Origin: Diadophis punctatus similis
Taxonomy: Eukaryota > Chordata > Lepidosauria > Squamata > Dipsadidae
Assembly: GCA_023053685.1 (NCBI GenBank)
Contig: JALIGW010000001.1
Coordinates: 161,922,047-161,986,046, forward strand
Length of the DNA stretch: 64,000 nucleotides
Direction: 5' to 3'
Position 1 is the stretch's first letter. Every line of letters starts with the position of its first letter. Shown here piece by piece: positions 40,101 through 52,100 of this stretch. The notes under the pieces were generated by a model. It had not been told where the DNA came from. It made no database searches and worked only from the letters and a program-made list of their open reading frames with translations. The translations under genes were made by a program, and so were the position numbers.

Positions 40101-43100
40101 ACTGAAACTTTGGTGGGATGAAACCCATGACTTGAATGTACTGCTAGAAGGATTTAAATTGTTCAAAAAAACCAGACCTGACAAAAGAGGGGTTATATTG
40201 TATGTAACAAATAACTACACTTCTACAGTAATGAGGAAAAAATCCATTTGGGTTAATGTAAAAGAAAAAAGGAATGATGTTGCCATAAGTATATACTACA
40301 GACCACCCAAACAAACAGAGGAAATAAATGAACTTCTTGCTAATCAATTATCTAAAGTGCACAGAAAAAACATTACAATATAGTTGTATCTAACATTTTT
40401 GGCTTTTTTACACATCCAATGGACATGACAAAAATGTTCCTTCATGTCATTCACATTTCCAACAAAGATTGAAAGTACCGTTATACATTCTAGAGCAGTG
40501 ATGACGAACCTTTTCGGTTCAAACCGGAATGTGCAATGTGCATGCACATATGTGCCAGAGCACCAGAAACCGGAAGACCAGCTGGTCGGTGCCCATGCAC
40601 ATGCCGGCCAGCTGCTCTTCTGGTTTCCAATGAGTGCATGCGCACCGTCCAGCTGGTCTTTAGGTTTCCAGTGTTCAGGCGCGTGCAAAGACCAGCTGGA
40701 CGGCGCGCAGACGCACACTGTGGGCACGCACACCGCACGTGCCCACAGAGGGCTGTGTACCACCTGTGGCATGCTTGCCGTAGGTTCGCCATCATGGTTT
40801 TAGAGTATTTCTTTGATGACAAGTACCAATAATACATCATTTATAAACATTCTCTTTAAGGTTATAAGATAATATAAATGCAGTCTTTTCAACTACATAT
40901 TTTCTCATTGATCCTTTTATATATTGTAATCAAAATTTTAACCTGTTTTATCATACATTTTCACTTGTACTGTCTCACATTTCAACATAGGTTGAACATT
41001 TTAACAATAACATATTCATATTTCTGATTCAAAATTAGTCTTACATCATTCAAGATTATAAAATTTTATGCATTTTAAACTTTTCTGATAAAAATATTGA
41101 TAGGTATACCCTTCTATCATAAAAACTGTTTTAAATTTTATTTTACTGTTGTTTATAGTGGTTCACGTGATTTAGTTAAATCTCCATTAACATTTATTTG
41201 TGCCTTCTGTAAATTATAAATCAATTTCAATCACTTTATAAAATTTTGTCCAAAATTCATGAGTTTCAAATCCTTAAGAAAAGTCGATTGCATATTGATG
41301 CTTTTCTGCATCAAAAAAGATCAATGTGCCTTGTTTTTCATTATGTTATTCCAAATATTCCAAAATATCAAACTTAGTTCTAACATCATCCTTCAATGGT
41401 CTTTTATTTTAAAAAACCATGAATAAATATTGCAAAATTATTTTCGGTCTTTCAGCTAAAATTGTTGTAAACAATTTGTAATCATCTTTCAATAATATTT
41501 ATTTATTTATTTATTTATTCGGCTTTCTTATATGCCGCCCAACTCCCGAAGGACTCAGGGCGGCGTACAGCATAGGAAAATACAAGAAACCAATAAACAA
41601 AATTTAAAACATAATATAAAAATTAAAAATGCAATATAAAAACAACCATGCAACAACCAAGCATACCCGGGGGAGAGTTCAGCTGGAGTTAAGCTCTGCC
41701 CCCTGCCTGCAGGAAAAGCCACGTCTTAACGGCTTTTCGGAAGGCCAGCAGGGTGGGGATGGTTCGGGTCTCTGGAGGAAGTTGGTTCCAGAGCGCGGGG
41801 CCTGCCACAGAGAAGGCCCTCCCCCTAGGACCCGCCAGCCGGCATTGCTTGGTTGACGGGAGCTGGAGGAGGCCAACTCTGTGGGCCCTAACCGGTCGAA
41901 GGGAAGTATGAGGCAGAATGCGGTCCCGGAGATAACCTGGCCCTAAGCCATGAAGGGCTTTAAAGATGATGATCAACACCTTGAATTGGACCCGGAGACA
42001 AATGGGTAACCAATGCAGCTGGCGGAGTATAGGTGTCACGTGGGTCTGTATTTTAATTAATAACCCTTTTGCAATTTTTTTAAAGCAAAGTCTCTCTTGT
42101 TTTTGTTTGGCAGAGGAAATCTCTCTTCATCTGTACATTAATTACTTTCCAAAGTAATGGTTTAGGACCAGGTTACCTCCGGGACCTCATCCTACCTCAT
42201 ATTTCCCTTCGACCGGTCAGGTCCCACAGAGTGGGTCTCCTCCAGGTCCCATCAACCAAACAATGCCGGCTGGCGGGACCTAGGGGGAGGGCCTTCTCTG
42301 TGGGAGCCCCTGTTCTCTGGAACCAACTACCCCCAGAGATCCGAATTATACCCACCTTGCTGGCCTTTCAAAAAGCCATTAAGACATGCTCTTCCTGCAG
42401 GCGGGGTGATTTGAGACAATTTCACATCTTAGGTTCTCCCCCATGTATGTATGGTTTTATATGTTTTTAAAATTCTTTTCAAACTGTTTTTAAATTATTA
42501 TATTGTTTAGTTGTTCTTTAAATGTTGTACGCCGCCCTGAGTCCCCAGGGAGTAGGGCGGCATATAAGAACACTAAAATAAATAAATAAATAATAAATAA
42601 ATAAATTAAGAGGTGGGGAAGGTGAACCTTAACGTCCACGTTGGTGCCAGTGCAATTAAGAGCACAGATGGAATCCCAGAACTCTGGAAGCTCAACTCTC
42701 AAGCCAACTGAGAAAACTTTGCCATTTCTGTAGTTTATTCAGAAGGAATCATGAATCAAAATCTATCTCCCAGTCAGTGTTTCAAACAATAGTGGATCTC
42801 TGCACCTTTGAGGAGCATCAGACCACTGTTATTCCCCACCAGAAGCTTGACTGGCTGTGCAACACTTCTAATTCAATTCAAAAACTTTCCTTTAACAGCT
42901 GTCAAGTTTTTGGAAAATACCATGAATCCAAACCAGAATCCAAATATTACATAACCCTAATAATTGTCAACATTGCTGACTCAGTTGGGCCAAAATTGAA
43001 TCCATCAATGGACTTTATGCATAGAAGCATAAATCAAAAATTCTAATTGATTTGCCCATTCAAAATGGAAATTTGAATAAACCTAATTAATCCTTTGAAT

Positions 43101-46100
43101 CAAGCCACAAATAATCAGATCTCAGCTAATCTGCATATTTATATTCTGCAACAATAGTGCAATGATTGATTAGCACCAACTGTTTTTAAAAGTTCTTAGC
43201 TCTCCTTAAAGAAAAATAAAAAAAAATAGATTAAAAAGGAAAGACCAGTAATGATGTGATATTCCTTTTTATAAGTATCAGAGCATTTTGCAATGTATGA
43301 AAGATTAATAGATTTATTATGACATGTTACAGATGCTTGGAGTAGTAATAATAATATATATGAATGGAAATAATAAAGTCAGGCAAGATTGTTCATTGAT
43401 TTTGTAGCTACGTTCTAAAATAGCTATGGGAAAATCTCATTTGTGGAACATTGTTTAGTATATCATATTAACTATTTACTCATACAATGTACTATATAAA
43501 TTCTTAAAATCCATCTTCTCTTCCTTATTTACCTCCAGACGCTCAAATTCTTCTTCCATTAAAATATACTTTTTCTCTTCTTCTTTTAGAACCTTTTGTA
43601 CATTGATCAGATAATTCAGCTCATTCACAGGAACTTCCAAAGTTTCAATACATTTCAGAAGCCTTCAGTAAATAGTTAAAACAACATTATCGTTTTATGC
43701 TAATACTATCATCTGTAATTTATGAAATCATGCAATGAAAATATCAAACCAAATAAGAGATAATTTGATACCCGTGTTTCCCCGAAAACAAGACTGGGTC
43801 TTTTTTGGGGGGGGGGGGAAGAGACAAAATAAGTATTAGGGGTTATTTTTTTGGGGGGGGTATTTTTCCCCCATATAAGGCCCACTTCTTCTGCTTACCA
43901 GTGTTGCCGCCACGAGGCAGGGGGGTTGGAGCTACCCCATGCGCCCTGCACCAGTTTATCTCAAGGCTTCTGCAGCCAGGCCACCCATGCCCCGACACCT
44001 CGCCACGGCAGATCTGGCAGTCCCATCCAGCAGCATCCCGTATGGCCGCTGGACCACTTCTTCTACTTGCTCACGGCCACAACGGAGCAGGAGGCCGAGT
44101 GACGTGCCACAGCCACAAGGCGGGGAGGTAGAGCTGCCCCATGTGCATTGCAACGGCTTACCTCAGGGCCCCTGCAGCCAGGTCATCCATACCCTGACAC
44201 CTCGCAGCCACAGCACTAGCACACGTAGCCACAACCAAGCAGAAGTGGGCTGGTGGCCACATGGGCTCCTGTTGTACATGGATGCTGGTTCTGTTGGGGC
44301 ATGGATGGCCTGGCTAAGGGGCCCTGAGATAAGACGGTGCAGGGCGCATGGGGCAACTCCACCACACTTTGTGGCTGTTGTCATCGCGAGTAACCATACA
44401 GAATGGGTGGGTAGCTGGCTGTGCAGGCTCTTAAGTAGGACTTATTTTGGGGGTAGGGCTTATATTAGGCGCATGTGTAAAAACATGCTAAGGCTTATTT
44501 TCAGTATAGGTCTTATTTTTAGGGAAATAGGGTATTAGTTACTGTGCTAAAATGTTTCTGTTGAAGATCAATGAAGTTCTTAAATTTGTAATATACAGTA
44601 TTTGTTGCCCACTCTCTCTCCACTGATCTTTGGCATCAACAAAAGAAATGTACCAAGCATTGGCCCATAATTGAGAAAACTGTCAAGTCCAAATCTGAGT
44701 ATATAGGTGGTCCTCAACTTATGACCAATTGCTTAAGTTACAGCATGGCTCCCCAACAAGAATTTATGACCCAGTTCTGAAGATTTGATGGCTGACATCC
44801 CCCCCGACATGTGACCACATTTTGGGTACTCAGCAACCAGCCCTATTTGTGGCCATTTGTAGCTTTCCCTCAGTCATGTAACTGCAATTTACTTTTTTTT
44901 GGCCAAAAACTGTGTTTCCTTCCACCAGTGTTCCCAGCAAAAATCACTCATAGCAAACGAGTTTGCTTAACTGCCACGGTGTTCATCTAACGCAGCGGTT
45001 CCCAACCTTCCTAATACCGCTACCCGCCCCCCCCCCACCGCGACCCACCTCGCCGCCGCCATTTGGGTTCTTTTACCCTCTGCACATGCGCGAAGCGTTC
45101 TGCGCATGTGCAGAGGGTAAAAGAACCTAAATGGTGGCGTCTGGGTGAGGTCTCCGCTCGCTTCGCGTGTTGCCTCTGGGAGCTTTTCGAGTCCCATTGC
45201 GAAAGACGTGCACGACTTCGGCGGGGCCGGAACAGGCAGCTGCCCGGAGAGAGCCACCCCCTTCGCCCCGAACGCTACAGGTAGACGGGAGAGACTCTGC
45301 GAAGGGGATGGCTCTCTCCAGGCAGCCACCTATCCCGGCCCCGCCGAAGTCGTGCACGCCTTTCGCGACAGGGCTCGAAAAGCTCCCAAAGGCAACATGC
45401 CAGGGGGGAAATGCTCCCGGTTCACTCTTCCCCCGCCCGCCTGGACACCGCCATGAGTTCTTTTGCCCTCTGCGCATGCGCAAAGCGTTCTGATGTGCAG
45501 AGGACAAAAGAACTCAAATGACAGTGTCCAGGCAGGCAGGGGAAGCAGGCGGGGGAAGCCCCGCGCTGCGACTGCCACCGGCTCCATTGGCTCTGCGACG
45601 ACCGACAGGCAACAGCGAACCGGGAGCATTTCACCTCGCCTGGATCTGGAGACTTCGCCCGGACGCCGCCATTTGGGTTCTTTTACCCTCTGCGCATGCG
45701 CAGAACGCTTTGCGCATGCGCAGAGGGTAAAAGAACCTAAATGGCGGCGGCGGGGTGGGTCACGGTGGGGTTGCGGGGCGCGATATCATGGCCAGGCTTG
45801 TGGCAGTGGGGGGGAGCTGAGGATGCCGGGGCGACCCCTGGGAAATGGTCATTCGACCCCCAAAGGGATCGCGACCCCCAGGTTGGGAACCGCTGATCTA
45901 ACGTTTGCTGGAAAAATTGGGTCAGTCATATGATGATCTGTTTTATGACCACCACAACTTATAAACATAATTACCAGGCCTCAATTACAGTTGTAAGTCA
46001 GGGACTATCTGTATATCAATTAGTGCAACATGTCTTTATCTGGATAGTGACAGCATGCCACATAAATGTTGGAACTCCACATATAACTTTGCCTTAGCAA

Positions 46101-49100
46101 TATAGCTATATTCTACTGGGTTAAAGCAATATAACCCTAAGTTACACACCAGAGTTATTTGGTTCCAACATCTACTTAAAGCAAAACTAAAGAAACACAC
46201 TATGGCTTAAGCTAATATATGCCATTTTTTCCTCAAAATGCCTATATGGACCATGCAAGGATTAGAATGTTCTTATAATTAAGAATGGTATTGTGCAATT
46301 CAATCTATTATTTAATGAAAGAAATATTTTTTTAAAAAAGTAAAGCAACACACATTGGCACCACAGAAGAATATCAAAGAGATAGTGGGGTAGATCCCCA
46401 CTTAATACATATTGTATTATATAGAAACAGAAAAAGTTATTTAGCCTGCTGAAGCAATATGCATAAAATTCAGAAAACTGGCAGAAATTATGGGAGAGAA
46501 ATAGAAAACTTACATTAGCTACTACATATAAAGAAAATCTATACAAGATGTTTTACAGGTGGCATCTCCCATCCATAAGACTAGCCAAAATGAGCAAAAA
46601 CCTTTCACCGATGTGTTGGAAATGCAAAGCAATGCCAAGGACTTTTTATCATATGTGGTGGGAATGCCCGAAAGCCCGAGATTTTTGGCACCAGATTAAG
46701 CAGTGGCTGGAAGAGATGTTAAGGCAAAATATAGAGTTGAAGCCAGAACTTTACTTATTGGGTATTACAAAGGACAAATATAACAAGGGAACATTATATC
46801 TAATGTTACACATTCTAACAGCAGCAAGATTGGCCTTCGCACAAAAGTGGAAAAACAAAGAGACCCCCTCAGAAGAGGTACAGCATTAAACAAAATATTG
46901 TCTTGTGCTGAAATGGACAGGTTGACACTGGAACTCAAAGGTAAGAATGAAAGGGAATTCCATGAAATCTGGAACAATATGTACCACTGGTTGGAGGTGA
47001 GGAGGAATGTTGGGATAAAGGATCATTGATAAGTTGAAAGTGTAGAAATTTTTATGTTACCGTGTTTCCCCGAAAATAATACATGTCTCCGTAATAAGGC
47101 CTATTAGGCTTTCCAGCGCATGCTGAAAATAAGCCCCCCCCCCAACTACTTTCCGGGGAAAGGGGGGAACATGCCGGGACCCGCTCTTTTTGCGGCAGGC
47201 ATTCTTTTGGCCAGGAGAGAGAGCAAGCGAGAGGCGGGTGCGCACACAGCCCGCGGGACTGGCTCGGTTCCTCTGGGCTCTGCCTCCGGTGGCGTTTTGA
47301 AACACGCTGCCTGCAAGGCGGCGGCGAGGCAGGGATCAAGGCAGGAGCGCGTTTCCTGAAACGCAATTTTAAGACTTGTGGACTTCAACTCCCAGAATTC
47401 CACAGCCAGCTTTGTTAGCTTTTCTGGCTGTGGAATTCTGGGAGTTGAAGTCCACAAGTCTTAAAGTTGCCAAGGTTGGAAACCACTGTAAATCTAGACA
47501 ACTTAACAAAATAAAGAAGCTTTTTAAAATAAATGCTTGCTCTGAAGAGGCCCAGTGCTATTGTATCTTCTTTTAAATAATAGAGAATAATGTATACTTC
47601 CAGAAATTTTAGTTAATTTTAACAGCTCTGTACAAGTATAGTCTGAAATGTAACAGTGTCCTGTTTAGTATTAGAGTTTAGTTACCTTGGAGTAGATCTA
47701 TTTAAATAATTGGGAGCAGTTAGTGTGACTACATTTAAGAAAACTTTCTGGCATAATGTACATTTCTCCAATTCTTTGCTATTTCTATGGGTCAAGCACA
47801 CATGCACAGAAATACACAGCAAACAGTGTATATCATCTGTGCTGTTTGTGGTTTGGCAAATTGCTTGGAGGCAGAGGCCTTTTTTCCTTGTTTTCCTCCC
47901 CCAAAACTAAGGTGCGTCTTATACTCCGAAAAATATGGTATGCTTAGAAGTTACTATCAGGTTTACAAAGTAATTCAGATTGGAAGCATGTCCAGATGAA
48001 TTAATTTTTCTTTATTGTAAGGTTATTTTAAAAGAACCTTGTACATTTAAAAGTATTTTTCTCCTTTACAGCTCAAGAAACTAGGAAAGGTTCCTTCTGA
48101 AATGTTTACTATGACCATATTCCTTCTATGGACTAAGCTGCCTCTTATTCAACTGTTCCCCTGGCTGTGGGTCTTCACCTTGAGAAGCACCCAAGGTCAT
48201 TCACATATACCATTAGTTACCTACAGGGTGTATTTGATTTAAATCAAGTCGATTTAAATCATGATTTAAATCACTAGTACCGTGATGGCGAATCTATGGC
48301 ACGTGTACCACAGGTGGCATGCAGAGCCTTCTCTACGGGCAAGCCAGCCGTCGCCCCAGCCCACCTTCACTGTGCATGCGTGTGCGCCTCCTGCCGGCCA
48401 GCTGGTCTTTGGGTCTCTGCCACGCATATGTGGGACGCGTGACGATGCTCGCATTGCATTTTGGGGGTTCGCGCATGTGCGGCCCCCCCGCACCACTTTT
48501 TGGGCCTGGAAGGCCTCCTGCACCAAACTGGAAGCCAAAATTGGGTGAGGGGGGCTGGGGCGCATACGCATGGGGCATGTGCACATGCACAGAGGGTGGG
48601 GTGCACGTGCACATGCACAGGGCGGGGCACATGCATGGGGCGATGCGCAGAGGGCGCTCCCATTGCATTGGGGGGGCACGCATGCGCTTTGGGCACTTGG
48701 CACAAAAAAGGTTCGCCATCACTGCACTAAATCAACTTGTTTTAAATCATAATTTTTAAAGAGCAACTGTCATCTCTGTCCCGCAGCAGCTCCTCCTCTG
48801 ACCTGTTGACTCACCGACAATCCCAATATTACAGAATATACAGCCTCATGCTACATAACTAAGCTCCATTTCATGCTGAATAAACTAAATTATTAATGTA
48901 TCTTAAATAGAAAACTATCGTTAGATAGATTTTTACTCCAAAAGAATTTTATTAAAATAAATTTAATAAAATCAAACTAATCTGATTTAAATCAAAATAA
49001 TCCGATTTTTATTTTTTAAAAAAAATCATCAATTTTTATCCACCCTGGTTATTGTTAGGTCTCTGACCATAACTGATTGGATAGATAATATATGTCTAGC

Positions 49101-52100
49101 TTTTAACAGCTATAAGTCTGTTTAGCTTAGGTGTTGCAGACTGCCACAAGAGGGAGCTAGAGTTCACAGCTTATTTCTCTGGGAGTCCCTCTCTGTTTGT
49201 CTTTGGTCTCTGCTACTCAGTGTGTGTATTCTCTGCTACTCATTAGAGCAAGGCCTAGAGTATGTATGCTCTGCATTTCTCTCTGTGTTGTAGTTATGTA
49301 TTATAGCTAAAATGTATTTGTACTGGATAATACTTGGATTGTTATTATGACTATTAAGTGTATGACTTTGGACTGTTTATAGGAAAATGCTATTTCTTAA
49401 AGTAAACTTTTAACTCAAGTTAGTGTATCTGTGTGTGGCTGAGTACTTATTCACAACTGATCTCAATCTAAACGTTTCTGTATGCACAACCTTGGTAACA
49501 CAAGGAATACTCTGCTAATACATTAACACTGGTTATGGGCCCAGAGAGATATTGAGTGTTAGTGTGAATATTCAGTTTCATACTCAGACAGCTAATTTGT
49601 GGTTTACTGTTAAATTAACAATGGCACAAGAACAGTCAACTAGCTTATCCCTGATAACCAGGTTAGATGGAACTAACTATGTTTCCTGGTCTATGAAGTG
49701 CAGCTTACTTTTGCGTAAAGAAGGATTATGGACTGTGGTTAATAATCCACCTGATATAACAGCTTGGGATCCAACAAATGCTGAAGATAAGAAGAAAATA
49801 GCTGACTTTAACCGGGATAATGAAAAGGCTCTTAGTATTATTGGACTGACACTGAGTGATCGGCAACTGGTTCATATTCATGGTGAAGATTCTGCTGCCA
49901 AGTGTTGGAGTACCTTAAAGAGACTTTATGTTCGAGATAGTGTTGGTGCACACATACACCTTACACGTAAACTGTTCAGAGCACGTTTGTTAAAAGGTGG
50001 TGACATGTTAGCTCATTTGGAGTTTATGAAGAGAACATTACAAGAGCTACATGAAAAAGAACTGATTTTCTCAGAGTTGCATCAAGTTTATATTATTCTT
50101 TCTTCTTTGGATGACTCTTATGATGATTATGTGTCTTCACTGGAAGTTTTAACCAGAGATGAACTGACACTGACTGGCATAATAGGAAGACTGTTAGAAG
50201 AGTCTAGAAGAAGGCAAGATAGAAAACAACTGAGAGAGAAACAACCACAAGAAGTAAAACTGTCTTCAACTGCCTATATTGTTAGGAAATATTATTCTTG
50301 TGGGGCTAAGGGTCATATAGCCAGATTCTGTAAAAAGGGTAAAAAGCAGAATGCTAGTAATATGCAGAGAGCTTATAATGATGTTAGTGTAGCTATATCA
50401 AGTACAAATAAAACTGTAAGCCATGATATTTGGATAATAGACAGTGGAGCATCTCAGTGTATAACTAAAAGTAAAGAGAAATTTGTAAATATGACTAAAA
50501 GTAACCAGCATGTATCATTAGCAAATGGCTGGAAATTGAGAGTATCTGGAGAAGGTAATGCATATTGTTCATGTATTAATGAAAGTTTACCAATGTTATA
50601 TGTACCTAACCTTATATATAACTTACTATCTGTGAGAGAATTGGTAAAAGCAGGGTTTGTGGTAACTTTTCAGGGAGATAAATGTTTAATTGAAAAGCAA
50701 GGTAAAAGAGTTACTGCAAGATTGCATGATGGCTTATATATTATCCATGATAGTCCATTAAATAAGGCCAATTCAGTTGATGAAAATAGAAAGCCTCATG
50801 ATGAATGTATTCATTTGCTCCATAGACGTATGGGACATTTAAATTTCAAAATTTTAAAGAAAACTGTTGAGTTATCTAATGGTATAAAATTAAAACCTTG
50901 TGCAAGATATTTAAATTGTAATGCTTGCAATCAGGAAAAGAGCAAGGTAATTCCTGCAAACAGGTTAAATGGATTTAAAACCAAGGAACCATTAGAGGTT
51001 GTATTTGCTGATCTTATTGGCCCTAAGAAACCCAGTTTAGGTGGAGCCTGTTATATATTGAGCATAATTGATCATTTTTCTAGATATGGTTTCTGTTATC
51101 TGATGAAAACAAAAACAGAAACATATCAGCATTTTGTAAACTGGTTAAGATTTGTTGAACGAAAAATGAATAAGAAACTGGTTAGTTTAGTAACAGATAA
51201 TGGTACTGAGTTTACCAATAAGAGATTTGAAGATATGCTAAAGAGAGCTGGTATTGAACATAAGCGTTCTGCTCCTTTTCGGCCACAACATAATGCGCAT
51301 ATTGAACGTAGAGGTCAGACATTACAGGCTATGTCTAGAACCATGATTTCAGATTCTGGTTTACCAGAAAGACTCTGGGGTGAAGCTATAATGTGTGCTA
51401 ACCATGTTTTGAACAATGTAGTGAATGCAACAACTGGTGAATTGCCATTTACTCGCTGGTATGGTAGGAAACCAAATCTTAGTTATTTGCATACATTTGG
51501 TGCACCAGCATGGGTGCATATTCCCACACAAGTAAGGCGAAAGGGACAACATAGAGCACGGAAATTATGTTTTGTAGGGTATGAATCTAATCATAGATCA
51601 TTTAGATTCTGGGAGCCAGGTACTACTAGAGTATATTGTAGTGCAAGTGCTAAATTCCTTGAGCATGTTGGATGGAGTAAACTGGAACAGGAATACAAGG
51701 AACAAGATAGTATTGTTGTTGAGGATCCATTGTTTCCTGATTATTCTGATAAGAATAGTACTGATGATAGGATAGTGAAAGAATCCTCAATAGAGGAACC
51801 ATCTATGGATGATGTAGAAGATACTTCGATAGGGGAGGAAAAGGAAGAGGAAATTCCAACAACTTGTACTAAATTGCCTAGGAGGTCAACTAGGGAGAGA
51901 CGTCCACCTGATAGATATCAGGCAAGTATTGTATGCCAGATTAATGTGGAACCGTCTAATTATAATGAACTTAAGCTGTATCCAACAAAGGAACAGGTAG
52001 CTTGGCAGGAAGCTATGAATAAGGAATTAAAATCTTTAAAGGATCTTGAGGTATATGAAGATGTAAAGTTACCACCAGGTGAGCGTGCAATAGGTTGCAG

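Larger units (their letters stand above)
38352..43532. other. CENPQ intron, 5.2 kb
   Basis: Contains the CR1 endonuclease fragment, an hAT element and two L2-type LINEs listed separately. A purine-rich stretch at 39030-39500 rich in GCAGCAG and GAAGAAG, plus 40800-41490 and 42610-43530, hold nothing recognised. Confidence 0.5.

Noticed and set aside
40444..40840. Open frames of about 100 codons on both strands at 40.5 kb
   Set aside because: They lie within an hAT-type element with 7-of-8 target duplication and are open on opposing strands because of GC-rich repeats.
44993..45895. GC- and CpG-rich stretch as a CpG-island promoter
   Set aside because: Exact terminal inverted repeats and an 8-bp duplication show it is an inserted hAT element.
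46548..47029. Zinc-finger-like CWKC...H protein as a host gene
   Set aside because: The text is the C-terminal region of L1 ORF2 with a frame break.
49530..49544. Fragment of a tRNA-Met gene
   Set aside because: Only the anticodon-arm complement is present, right next to an LTR; it is a retrotransposon primer site.
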